Assembly (NCBI GenBank): GCA_041588495.1
Contig: JBFGWM010000001.1
Coordinates: forward strand, 1 to 41,410
Source of the DNA: JBFGWM01 sp041588495
Lineage (GTDB): Bacteria; Pseudomonadota; Gammaproteobacteria; Pseudomonadales; JBFGWM01
Direction of reading: 5' to 3'
Length of the DNA: 41,410 nt
The notes beneath the pieces are model-generated. The model made no database searches. It was not told the origin of the DNA and saw only the letters and a list, made by a program, of their open reading frames with translations. A program made the position numbers and the translations under genes. Positions 7,147-14,783 of this stretch are shown here, piece after piece (within the stretch, counting starts at the first letter, position 1; each line of letters begins with the position of its first letter).

Positions 7147-8748
7147 ATGACCGTGGTACGCGATTTTCTCCGCGAGGGCATTGCCGGCGGCTGGAAGGTG
7201 CATGACGCATCCGCGCTGGAGGACGACCTCGCCCTGGAAGCCGATGTGGCCATTGTGGGCAGTGGCGCCGGCGGTGGCGCCGCTGCCGAGATCCTCGCCC
7301 GGTCCGGGCTCCGGGTGATCCTCGTTGAAGAGGGCGCGTTTCGCACCAGCAGCGATTTCCGCATGCAGGAAGCCGGCGCGTATCGCGAGTTATACCAGGA
7401 GCACGGACTGCGCACTTCCGCCGCGGGAGCGGTCAGCATCCTGCAGGGCCGGATGGTTGGCGGGTCAACCGCCGTGAACTGGAGCAACCACGCGCGCACC
7501 CCGGAGGCGACCCTCGACCATTGGGCACGGACCCACGGCGTGGAAGGCCTGGGCACTGCCGACCTCGAACCCTGGTTCCGGCGCTTCGAGGAGCGTTTGG
7601 GCATCACCACCTGGGTCATGACGCCAAACGCCAATAACAGCGTGCTGCAGCGCGGCTGCGAAAAACTTGGCTGGCGCTGGAACCCGGTGCAGCGCAATGT
7701 GCGCGGCTGCTGGAACCTCGGATATTGCGGGCTGGGCTGCCCGACCAACGCCCTGCAGTCGATGCTGGTCACGGCGGTTCCGGACATCCTGGGGCGCGCT
7801 GCCGTGCTGGTTCATCGCGCGCGCTGCGCACGCCTGCAAATTGCCGCGGGGCAGGTCACCGGACTGCTGTTGGAAGCCATGCACCCGGATGGCGTCCGCC
7901 CCACCGGGCGCCGGGTGACGGTCTCCGCACGCCACTACGTGCTGGCCTGCGGCGCCATCGGCAGCCCTGCACTGCTGTTGCGATCCGCGGCTCCCGATCC
8001 CCACCTGCGTACCGGCAAACGCACGTTCCTGCAGCCGGCAAGTCTCTCCCTGGCTGATTTCGAGGAGCGCATCGAGGCCTACCATGGCGCCCCGCAATCC
8101 GTGTCCTCGGAGCATTTCCTGGGGTCCCCTGACCAGCCGGGGCCACTGGGTTACCGGATCGAGGCATTGCCACTGCACCCATTCCTCGTGGCGGGCATGC
8201 TCACCGGCCATGGCCTGTTTCACGCCGAGATCATGCGTCGACTGCCTCACGCGAGCGGGCTGCTCGCCATGCTTCGCGACGGTTTTGCGGAACAGGACAC
8301 GGGCGGCACGGTGTCGGTGCGCGCAGACGGCAGTCCGCGACTCGACTACCCCATCGACGAGCGGGCGTGGGCGGGTTTTCGCAGCGCATGGTTGTCGATG
8401 GCGGAAATCCAGTTCGCGGCCGGCGCGCGGCGCGTACTTCCGCTGCACTTCGACGCCGAGCCCTACCGCAGCTATACCGCCGCCCGTGCCGGGATTCTCG
8501 CGCTGCGGCCGGCGAAAGTTCGCGCACGCCTGCTGAGCTACCAGGCCATGGGTGGCTGTTCGATGGGGCCCGACCCGCGCCACGCTGTGGTCGACAACGA
8601 GTGCCGACACCACCAGCTGGAAAACCTGTCGGTGTTCGACGCATCGGTGTTCCCCACCAGCATCGGCAGCAACGCCCAATTGTCGGTTTGTGCCATCGCC
8701 GCCTGCCAGGCCGACCGCCTGGCCACCCGCCTCGGGGCGGTCCGCTAG
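7147..8748 (+). CDS. GMC-family FAD-dependent oxidoreductase (LaoA-like alcohol dehydrogenase)
   Basis: A 533-residue flavoprotein with the FAD dinucleotide motif VAIVGSGAGGG (residues 34-44), the GMC signature region GRMVGGSTAVNWSNH, and the C-terminal DASVFPTSIGSNAQLS segment holding the conserved Asn. The substrate is probably an alcohol; the family resemblance is to P. aeruginosa LaoA (long-chain alcohols). There is no signal peptide of its own, so if exported it would have to travel with the Tat partner encoded just upstream. Odd point: the motif usually written HxxGGCxMG reads QAMGGCSMG, with Gln466 (CAG at 8542-8544) in place of the His that acts as catalytic base in related GMC enzymes. 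No aldehyde dehydrogenase or TetR gene is next to it. Confidence 0.85.
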   Translation: MTVVRDFLREGIAGGWKVHDASALEDDLALEADVAIVGSGAGGGAAAEILARSGLRVILVEEGAFRTSSDFRMQEAGAYRELYQEHGLRTSAAGAVSILQGRMVGGSTAVNWSNHARTPEATLDHWARTHGVEGLGTADLEPWFRRFEERLGITTWVMTPNANNSVLQRGCEKLGWRWNPVQRNVRGCWNLGYCGLGCPTNALQSMLVTAVPDILGRAAVLVHRARCARLQIAAGQVTGLLLEAMHPDGVRPTGRRVTVSARHYVLACGAIGSPALLLRSAAPDPHLRTGKRTFLQPASLSLADFEERIEAYHGAPQSVSSEHFLGSPDQPGPLGYRIEALPLHPFLVAGMLTGHGLFHAEIMRRLPHASGLLAMLRDGFAEQDTGGTVSVRADGSPRLDYPIDERAWAGFRSAWLSMAEIQFAAGARRVLPLHFDAEPYRSYTAARAGILALRPAKVRARLLSYQAMGGCSMGPDPRHAVVDNECRHHQLENLSVFDASVFPTSIGSNAQLSVCAIAACQADRLATRLGAVR

Positions 8749-8847
8749 GCGCGAATTTTCGCTCCATCCCGGGAACGCTTACACTTAGGCCTGTACCCGC
8801 GGTCCGAGATGACCCAAGCAGAGGCAGAGGCCTGGCTCCATACGCCG

Positions 8848-9333
8848 ATGAACACCGTTCTTTACCCCGGAACCTTCGACCCGATCACCAACGGGCACGC
8901 CGACCTTGCCGAGCGCGCCTCGCGCCTGTTCGACCGGGTGATACTGGCGGTGGCGGCAAGTCCCAAGAAAACGCCGGCCTTCGACCTGGAGACGCGCATC
9001 GAGTTGGCGGCGGAGGCGCTCGTCCAGGTCCCCAACATCGAGGTCCTCGGATTCGACAACCTGCTGATCGAATTCGCCCACCAGCAGGGCGCCAACGTGA
9101 TCCTCCGCGGCCTGCGCGCGGTCGCCGATTTCGAATACGAGTTCCAGCTGGCCACCATGAACCGCGCCATGTCCCCAGATATCGAAACCGTGTTCCTCAC
9201 GCCATCCGAACAGTACACGTACCTTTCGTCGACACTGATACGCGAGATCGCGGCGCTCGACGGCAATGTCAGCCGCTTCGTCCATCCCGCGGTGGACGCG
9301 GCGCTCAAGGCGCGATTCGCACGCAAGGCTTGA
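8848..9333 (+). CDS. coaD: Phosphopantetheine adenylyltransferase CoaD
   Basis: Fourth step of coenzyme A synthesis: 4'-phosphopantetheine plus ATP gives dephospho-CoA. The 161 residues show YPGTFDPITNGH (HxGH-type nucleotidyltransferase motif), ILRGLRAVADFEYE and the YTYLSSTLIREIA motif. The start at 8848 gives the family's usual N-terminus (MNTVLYPGTFDP, about 160 aa); an upstream in-frame ATG at 8809 would add 13 unconserved residues. The ferredoxin gene follows after 13 bases, a common gammaproteobacterial pairing. A -10-like TACACT lies at 8780-8785. Confidence 0.94.
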   Translation: MNTVLYPGTFDPITNGHADLAERASRLFDRVILAVAASPKKTPAFDLETRIELAAEALVQVPNIEVLGFDNLLIEFAHQQGANVILRGLRAVADFEYEFQLATMNRAMSPDIETVFLTPSEQYTYLSSTLIREIAALDGNVSRFVHPAVDAALKARFARKA

Positions 9334-9346
9334 TCGTGGAATCCTC

Positions 9347-9619
9347 ATGGCGCTGAAGATTACCGACGAGTGCATCAACTGCGATGTCTGCGAGCCGGAA
9401 TGTCCCAACGAGGCCATTTACCCCGGCGAACTGATCTACGAGATCGATCCCGATCGCTGCACCGAATGTGTCGGACATTTTGATGAGCCCCAGTGCCGCG
9501 CGGTGTGTCCCGTCGACTGCATTCCCAACGACCCGGACCGTGTCGAGTCACCTGCCCTCTTGTTGGAAAAGTACCGGAAACTGACTGCAGCGGCGCCCGG
9601 TCCGGGAACGGAGGCCTGA
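9347..9619 (+). CDS. YfhL-type ferredoxin, 2x[4Fe-4S]
   Basis: A small iron-sulfur electron carrier of 90 residues. The N-terminal cluster motif is CINCDVCEPECP, and the second is spread over CTEC, CRAVCP and CIP, with the insertion typical of YfhL/Alvin-type ferredoxins. The ATG at 9347 gives the standard MALKITDECINC start. Its stop (TGA 9617-9619) overlaps the ATG of the next gene, so translation of gamma-glutamyltransferase is probably coupled. Redox partner unknown. Confidence 0.92.
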   Translation: MALKITDECINCDVCEPECPNEAIYPGELIYEIDPDRCTECVGHFDEPQCRAVCPVDCIPNDPDRVESPALLLEKYRKLTAAAPGPGTEA

Positions 9620-11316
9620 TGCTGGGACGCATCGCCTGGATCGTGGCGTTCCTGTGGCTGGTCTCCGTGACCCGCCACGGGATGGCCGAAGAGGGCGTGG
9701 TCGAGCCGCCGGAACCATCGCATCCTGGCGCCGTCGCCAGCGCCCATCCGCTGGCCACCGAGGCCGGCATCCAGATACTGCGTGCGGGGGGCAACGCCTT
9801 CGACGCCGCGGTTGCCGTTGCCGCGACACTGGGCGTGGTGGAACCCTACAGCGCCGGCATCGGGGGCGGCGGATTCTGGCTGCTGCGTTTCGGCAGCGAT
9901 GCCTCCTACCGGTTTGTCGATGCACGCGAGCAGGCGCCCGCAGCGGCGCATCGCGACATGTACCTCGACGACTCCGGCGAACCGATGGAGCGCGCCTCCC
10001 TCGACGGCCCGCTCGCCGCGGGCATCCCGGGCCAGGCGGCGGCCTTCGCCCACATCTCCGCCAGGTACGGCAAGCTCCCGCTGACGGTCACCCTGCAACC
10101 GGCCATCGAGATCGCCCGCAACGGGTTCCACGTCGACCAGGTGTACCAGCGGCTCGCCGTATACCGGGCCTCAGTGCTGCGCGCATTCCCGGAATCCAAG
10201 CGCATCTTTCTGCCCTCGGCGATCCCCCTGCAGGGCGACCGGATCGTGCAACCCCAGCTGGCCGAGACCCTGTACCGGCTCGCCGAGCACGGGCACGAGG
10301 GCTTTTACGGCGGTGTCACCGCAAGAAAGCTGGTGGATGCCGTCCGCGCCGCGGGCGGAATCTGGACCATGGCCGACCTCGCCGGATACCGGGTGATCGA
10401 ACGGCCGCCGATCGAGTTCACCTATCGCGGGCGGCGTGTCTACTCGGCGCCGCCGCCCTCTTCCGGAGGCATCGCGCTCGCCACCATCTTCAACATTCTC
10501 GCGCTCTGGGACCTCGACGAACTCGGCGAGACCGAGCGCACCCACCTGCTGGTCGAGGCCATGCGGCGTGCCTACCGCGATCGCGCCCTGTTTCTTGGCG
10601 ACCCGGACCACTACCCGGTCCCCAGCGCTTTGCTGACTTCCCGTGAGCACGCCATCCGCCTGGCCTCGGACATCCGCATGGACCGTGCCTCGAAAAGCGT
10701 GCTGCCGGTCAGCGGCTTTGCCCCGACGGCGACGGGAACCCACACGACCCACCTTTCAGTACTTGATGCCAACGGCAACGCGGTGTCTGCGACCCTCAGT
10801 ATCAACCTGCCGTTCGGCAGCGGGTTTACCGCTTCCGGCACCGGCGTGCTCCTCAACAACGAGATGGATGACTTTTCCGTGCGCCCCGGCACTCCGAATG
10901 CCTATGGCCTGGTCGGCGCGGCTGCCAATGCGATCGCACCCGGCAAACGGCCCCTGTCCAGCATGAGCCCGACGATCATCGAGGGCGGGTCGGAAACCGC
11001 GATCCTCGGCACACCCGGAGGCAGCCGCATCATCACCATGGTCCTGCTGGGTGCCCTCGAGCACTTCGATGACGAACCGCCCGAAAGCTGGGTTGGCCGC
11101 GAACGCTTTCATCACCAGTACCTGCCCGATGCGATCCAGCACGAACCGGATGCTTTCGCGGCCACGGTGCGCGCAGGTTTACGGCGGCGGGGCCACCGGC
11201 TGCGCTCGGTGGGTCGCACCTACGGCAACATGCAGGCCATCCTGTGGCGACGCACCCGGGGAGAAGTCGAGGCCGCATCGGATCCGCGTGGGATCGGCGC
11301 CGCCGCGGTGGAATGA
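9619..11316 (+). CDS. ggt: Gamma-glutamyltransferase, periplasmic proenzyme
   Basis: Cleaves the gamma-glutamyl bond of glutathione and transfers or hydrolyses it in the periplasm. It has 565 residues: a signal peptide (about 1-22, ending GMA-EE), a large subunit, and autoprocessing before Thr376 in HTTHLSV to release a small subunit of about 190 residues whose N-terminal Thr is the nucleophile. Other landmarks are GGNAFDAAVAVAATLGVVEP, GIGGGGFW, NNEMDDFS and PLSSMSPTI. It starts inside the ferredoxin stop codon. The rho-independent structure just downstream is oriented for the opposite gene, so no terminator for ggt itself is seen. Confidence 0.94.
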   Translation: MLGRIAWIVAFLWLVSVTRHGMAEEGVVEPPEPSHPGAVASAHPLATEAGIQILRAGGNAFDAAVAVAATLGVVEPYSAGIGGGGFWLLRFGSDASYRFVDAREQAPAAAHRDMYLDDSGEPMERASLDGPLAAGIPGQAAAFAHISARYGKLPLTVTLQPAIEIARNGFHVDQVYQRLAVYRASVLRAFPESKRIFLPSAIPLQGDRIVQPQLAETLYRLAEHGHEGFYGGVTARKLVDAVRAAGGIWTMADLAGYRVIERPPIEFTYRGRRVYSAPPPSSGGIALATIFNILALWDLDELGETERTHLLVEAMRRAYRDRALFLGDPDHYPVPSALLTSREHAIRLASDIRMDRASKSVLPVSGFAPTATGTHTTHLSVLDANGNAVSATLSINLPFGSGFTASGTGVLLNNEMDDFSVRPGTPNAYGLVGAAANAIAPGKRPLSSMSPTIIEGGSETAILGTPGGSRIITMVLLGALEHFDDEPPESWVGRERFHHQYLPDAIQHEPDAFAATVRAGLRRRGHRLRSVGRTYGNMQAILWRRTRGEVEAASDPRGIGAAAVE

Positions 11317-11347
11317 AAAACGGGCGCGCCCCGAGGGACGCGCCCGT
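11316..11347 (-). terminator. Intrinsic terminator of the small exported protein gene
   Basis: Nine-base perfect stem ACGGGCGCG (11320-11328) / CGCGCCCGT (11339-11347) with a ten-base loop. Read leftward it is followed by a run of five T, immediately at the end of ggt. No T-run follows on the rightward strand, so it serves the leftward gene at 11361-11705. Confidence 0.85.
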
Positions 11348-11360
11348 TCGATTCGGGACC

Positions 11361-11705
11361 TTACTCGGCGTAGCGGTGGGGTTGGATCTCTTCGTCGGTG
11401 AGGCGGTCAACGCAACCCAGGCAACGGAAGAAAGTCTGCTTGGCGGGTTCCAGCACCAGTGTGTTGGCGGCCTGGTCGACATTTTTGCCAAACAGGGAAA
11501 ACGGCAGGCTGACCACGAAAGTGGCCGCGCCAACGACCGTGATCAACAGCATGGCCGGGCGCGCAAAGATCGCATCGCCTGTCATGCGCAGTGCGCTCGG
11601 CTTTTCATCGAGCCTGGCCGCGTAGCCGGTCGCCGGCATGGCGAGAACGACGCTGGTCAGTACGGTCACGGTTACCCGCGCGGCGCGGGAGCGAAAACTG
11701 TTCAT
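11361..11705 (-). CDS. Small exported or membrane protein of unknown function
   Basis: 114 residues, not recognised. It has a signal-like N-terminus (Arg-rich, then VTVTVLTSVVLAMPATGYA), a probable transmembrane segment (AMLLITVVGAATFVVSLPFSLF, about 51-72), and a C-terminal part with RCLGC (CxxC) and an acidic/His tail DEEIQPHRYAE. The Shine-Dalgarno is strong (GAGGAG, 11714-11719, 8 bases before the ATG) and its own terminator follows, both arguing for a real, well-expressed gene. A -10-like TATATT lies at 11744-11749. It could also be read from mutM, 74 bases upstream. Confidence 0.75.
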   Translation of the reverse strand: MNSFRSRAARVTVTVLTSVVLAMPATGYAARLDEKPSALRMTGDAIFARPAMLLITVVGAATFVVSLPFSLFGKNVDQAANTLVLEPAKQTFFRCLGCVDRLTDEEIQPHRYAE

Positions 11706-11779
11706 GTGTCCATCTCCTCGGAGAGAGATCCAGGATACTTCCTAATATAGACCATCTGCTGTCTGGCGGGCGAGAAAGT

Positions 11780-12604
11780 CTAACGCTGGCAAGCCGGACA
11801 GAATACGCTGGCGCGCTGCCCGATACTCACCAGGCGCATGGGCGTGGAGCAGGTCCGGCACGGCTCGCCCGCGCGGCCATAGGCGAAAAGCTCCTGGCTG
11901 AAATATCCCGGCTGACCGCGACCGTCGACGTAATCGCGCAATGTCGTCCCGCCACGCAGGATCGCCCGCTCCAGGACCTCACGAATCGTTGCGGCGAGGC
12001 GTTCATAGCGCGCCCGCGCAATCCGCCCCGCTTGGCGTCGTGGGTCAATACCTGCATGGAACAGGGCCTCCGTCGCGTAGATGTTGCCGACCCCGACCAC
12101 CACCGCGGCGTCCATGATGAACGCCTTCACCGCGACCCGGCGACCGCGGCTGCGCCGGTAAAGGTGGGCGCCATCGAATTGCGACGACAGCGGTTCAGGC
12201 CCCAGGCCGGCAAGCAGTTCGTGGCTCTCCTGCTCGTCCCGGTCCCCGGTGGCCCAGAGCAGGCAGCCGAAACGGCGCGGATCACAAAACCGCAACACGC
12301 GGCCGTTGTCGAGGCAGATATCGAAATGATCGTGACGTCCGGGCGGAGCGTCGGGATCCACGATCCGCAGGCTGCCCGACATGCCGAGATGGAGCAACAG
12401 GGCACCCTCCCCGCAATCCGCAAGCAGGTACTTGCCGCGCCGTCGCAGGCAACGAATACGCCGCCCGCGCAAGCGCTGGCCGAGGTCCGCCGGAACCGGC
12501 CAGCGCAGGCGCGGCTCACGGACGACCAGGCGCTGCACGCGGGCGCCCTCGAGATAAGGAGCGATTCCGCGGCGGGTGGTTTCAACTTCCGGAAGCTCGG
12601 GCAT
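11780..12604 (-). CDS. mutM: Formamidopyrimidine-DNA glycosylase MutM (Fpg)
   Basis: Removes 8-oxoguanine and formamidopyrimidines from DNA and cleaves the abasic site. It has 274 residues. The start at 12604 is chosen because Pro2 must become the N-terminal nucleophile (MPELPEVETTRRGI); an ATG two codons earlier (12610) would spoil this. Also visible are the Lys of RRGKYLL, the DNA-intercalation region, VGVGNIYATEALF, and a C-terminal zinc finger CRTC...CPAC. In E. coli mutM directly follows rpmB-rpmG; here two opposite-strand genes lie between them. Confidence 0.96.
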   Translation of the reverse strand: MPELPEVETTRRGIAPYLEGARVQRLVVREPRLRWPVPADLGQRLRGRRIRCLRRRGKYLLADCGEGALLLHLGMSGSLRIVDPDAPPGRHDHFDICLDNGRVLRFCDPRRFGCLLWATGDRDEQESHELLAGLGPEPLSSQFDGAHLYRRSRGRRVAVKAFIMDAAVVVGVGNIYATEALFHAGIDPRRQAGRIARARYERLAATIREVLERAILRGGTTLRDYVDGRGQPGYFSQELFAYGRAGEPCRTCSTPMRLVSIGQRASVFCPACQR

Positions 12605-12705
12605 CGGCACTCCGCGTGAAGGGTCTCTCGGCGCGGCGGCCGACCTGCACTACAATGGCCTGCGCCAACCATCGCAGATGGCCGCCCAGGCGGCCGGGGC
12701 CAAGC

Positions 12706-14676
12706 ATGATACTGGGTATCGATACCGGCGGCACGTTTACCGATTTCGTGCTTTTGATGGACGGCCGGATCCGCATCCACAAGGTGCTCTCCACCCCCGA
12801 GGCACCGGAGCGGGCAATTCTTGCGGGTATCCGCGACCTCGGCGTGGAGGCGGCGGTGACCCAGGGGCGGGCACGCATCATCCACGGCACCACCATCGCC
12901 ACCAACGCGGCCCTGCAACGCCGTGGTGTGCCGACCGCCTACATCACCAACTCCGGTCTCACCGATACCCTGAGTATCGGCCGCCAGACGCGCCCCGATC
13001 TGTACGGCCTGGAGTTCACGGCTGAACCACCGCCGGTCTCGGCTGATCACTGTCTTGCGGTGACCGCGCGCATGGACGCGGCGGGCAACGAGATCCAGGC
13101 GCTACAGGACACCGAGATTGCGGCCCTGCGCGAGGCGGTTGCCGCAACGGGGGTCGAGGCCGTCGCCATCAACCTGCTGTTTTCCTTCCTCGACGATCGC
13201 CACGAAAGGCGGATTGCCGCGGCCCTCGACGACCTGGCCTTCGTATCCCGGTCCTCCGAGGTGCTTCCCGAGTACCGGGAGTATGAGCGCGGCATCGCCA
13301 CCTGGCTGAACGCGTGGCTGGGCCCCCTGGTTTCCCGCTATCTCGCGCGCCTGGACAACGCCACCGGGAGGACCAGCCTCGCCGTGATGCAGTCCTCGGG
13401 CGTCACCATCGCAGCGAACCAGGCGGCGTCCAGGGCGGTCAACCTCCTCCTTTCAGGCCCGGCCGGCGGCGTTACGGCGGCGGCATTCATCGGCCGGCAG
13501 ACCGGCAGGTGCCGCCTGCTGACCTTCGACATGGGCGGCACCTCAACGGACGTGGCCCTGGTCGACGGCGCGCCGTCCCTGGGCACCGAGGGCAGGATCG
13601 GGCCGTGGCCCCTGGCGGTTCCGTCGCTGGACATCCACACGATCGGCGCCGGGGGCGGTTCGATCGCCTACCTCGACGAGGGCGGCATGCTGCGCGTCGG
13701 TCCCGCCTCGGCGGGCGCCAGCCCCGGCCCCGCGTGCTACGGGCTGGGCGGGGTGCAGCCCACTGTCACCGACGCCAACGTCGTGCTCGGGCGGCTACGT
13801 CCCGACCACTTTCTGGGAGGCCGGATGCAGTTGGATGAGCGCGCTGCCCACGCGGCGGTCGCCGGCCTCGCTGAACGTGCAGGGCTGGCGCCTTCCGCCA
13901 TGGCGGAAGGTATCGTGCAGGTCGCCAACCAGCACATGAGCGGCGCATTGCGGGTGATTTCGATCAACAAGGGCCATGATCCGCGGGACTTCCAGCTGTG
14001 CTGCTTCGGAGGCGCCGGTGGGCTCCACGTCTGTGCACTGGCCGACGCCCTGCAGGTCGACGGCATTCTGCTTCCCGCTAATGCGGGCGTTTTCTCCGCC
14101 CTGGGCATGCCCGCCGCGGCTCCCGGGCGCGAGGTCTCGGTCACCCATCGCACGCTGCTGCGCGAAGCAATGGGTGACCCGATCGAGACGCTTTACGCGC
14201 AACTCGAGGAGCAGGGCCGTTCGGAACTCGTCGCGGAAGGCATCGCCGCGAGCGAAATCCGGACCGACCGCTTCGCCGATCTGCGCTACGCGGGACAGTC
14301 CCATGCGCTCACGGTTCCCTGGCGCGGCGTCACGCCCACCGGCGACGATTTCGAAGCCCTGCACGAGCAACGCTACGGCCACCGACTTTCCGGGGAGCCG
14401 GTGGAACTGGTCACCCTGCGAGCCACCCTGCATGCCAGCGCCGCTCTGGAATCACTGCCGACCGCGCCGGCGAGGCCGGTCGCGGAGCCCGTGTCCAGCG
14501 CCACCCTGGCGGGTATCAAAGGGCCGGTCGCGGTCCACCAGCGGGACCTGCTCGGGGCGCGGGCCGAAATCAGGGGACCGGCACTGATCATTGAGGAAAC
14601 CGCCACCACCTGGGTCGCACCGGGATGGACCGCGGCCGTTGACGACTGGGAAAACCTGCGCATGACCCGGAATTGA
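12706..14676 (+). CDS. Hydantoinase/oxoprolinase subunit A (HyuA family), orphan
   Basis: A 656-residue ATP-dependent hydantoinase/5-oxoprolinase A-type subunit. The actin-like ATPase signatures are MILGIDTGGTFTDFVLL at the N-terminus, IHGTTIATNA, LLSGPAGGV, LTFDMGGTSTDVAL and HTIGAGGGSIAY. These enzymes normally act with a HyuB subunit encoded alongside, but no hyuB is present in the window: the next gene is a desaturase. Substrate therefore undetermined (hydantoin, oxoproline or a related cyclic amide). The ATG at 12706 fits the family N-terminus; a -10-like TACAAT lies at 12651-12656 with no clear -35. Confidence 0.9.
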   Translation: MILGIDTGGTFTDFVLLMDGRIRIHKVLSTPEAPERAILAGIRDLGVEAAVTQGRARIIHGTTIATNAALQRRGVPTAYITNSGLTDTLSIGRQTRPDLYGLEFTAEPPPVSADHCLAVTARMDAAGNEIQALQDTEIAALREAVAATGVEAVAINLLFSFLDDRHERRIAAALDDLAFVSRSSEVLPEYREYERGIATWLNAWLGPLVSRYLARLDNATGRTSLAVMQSSGVTIAANQAASRAVNLLLSGPAGGVTAAAFIGRQTGRCRLLTFDMGGTSTDVALVDGAPSLGTEGRIGPWPLAVPSLDIHTIGAGGGSIAYLDEGGMLRVGPASAGASPGPACYGLGGVQPTVTDANVVLGRLRPDHFLGGRMQLDERAAHAAVAGLAERAGLAPSAMAEGIVQVANQHMSGALRVISINKGHDPRDFQLCCFGGAGGLHVCALADALQVDGILLPANAGVFSALGMPAAAPGREVSVTHRTLLREAMGDPIETLYAQLEEQGRSELVAEGIAASEIRTDRFADLRYAGQSHALTVPWRGVTPTGDDFEALHEQRYGHRLSGEPVELVTLRATLHASAALESLPTAPARPVAEPVSSATLAGIKGPVAVHQRDLLGARAEIRGPALIIEETATTWVAPGWTAAVDDWENLRMTRN

Positions 14677-14783
14677 TGCTACATTTTCGCAGCCGGAAGA
14701 TTGGTTCATAATAAGAGGGTAATCAGTGCCACCGCGGGTTCCGCCGCCGGTCCCGGCACAGCGTGCAAATCGAGAGGATACAA

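Noticed and set aside
8809..8848. Longer coaD start at 8809
   Set aside because: Adds 13 residues not found in CoaD proteins, whose N-terminus begins just before YPGTFDP.
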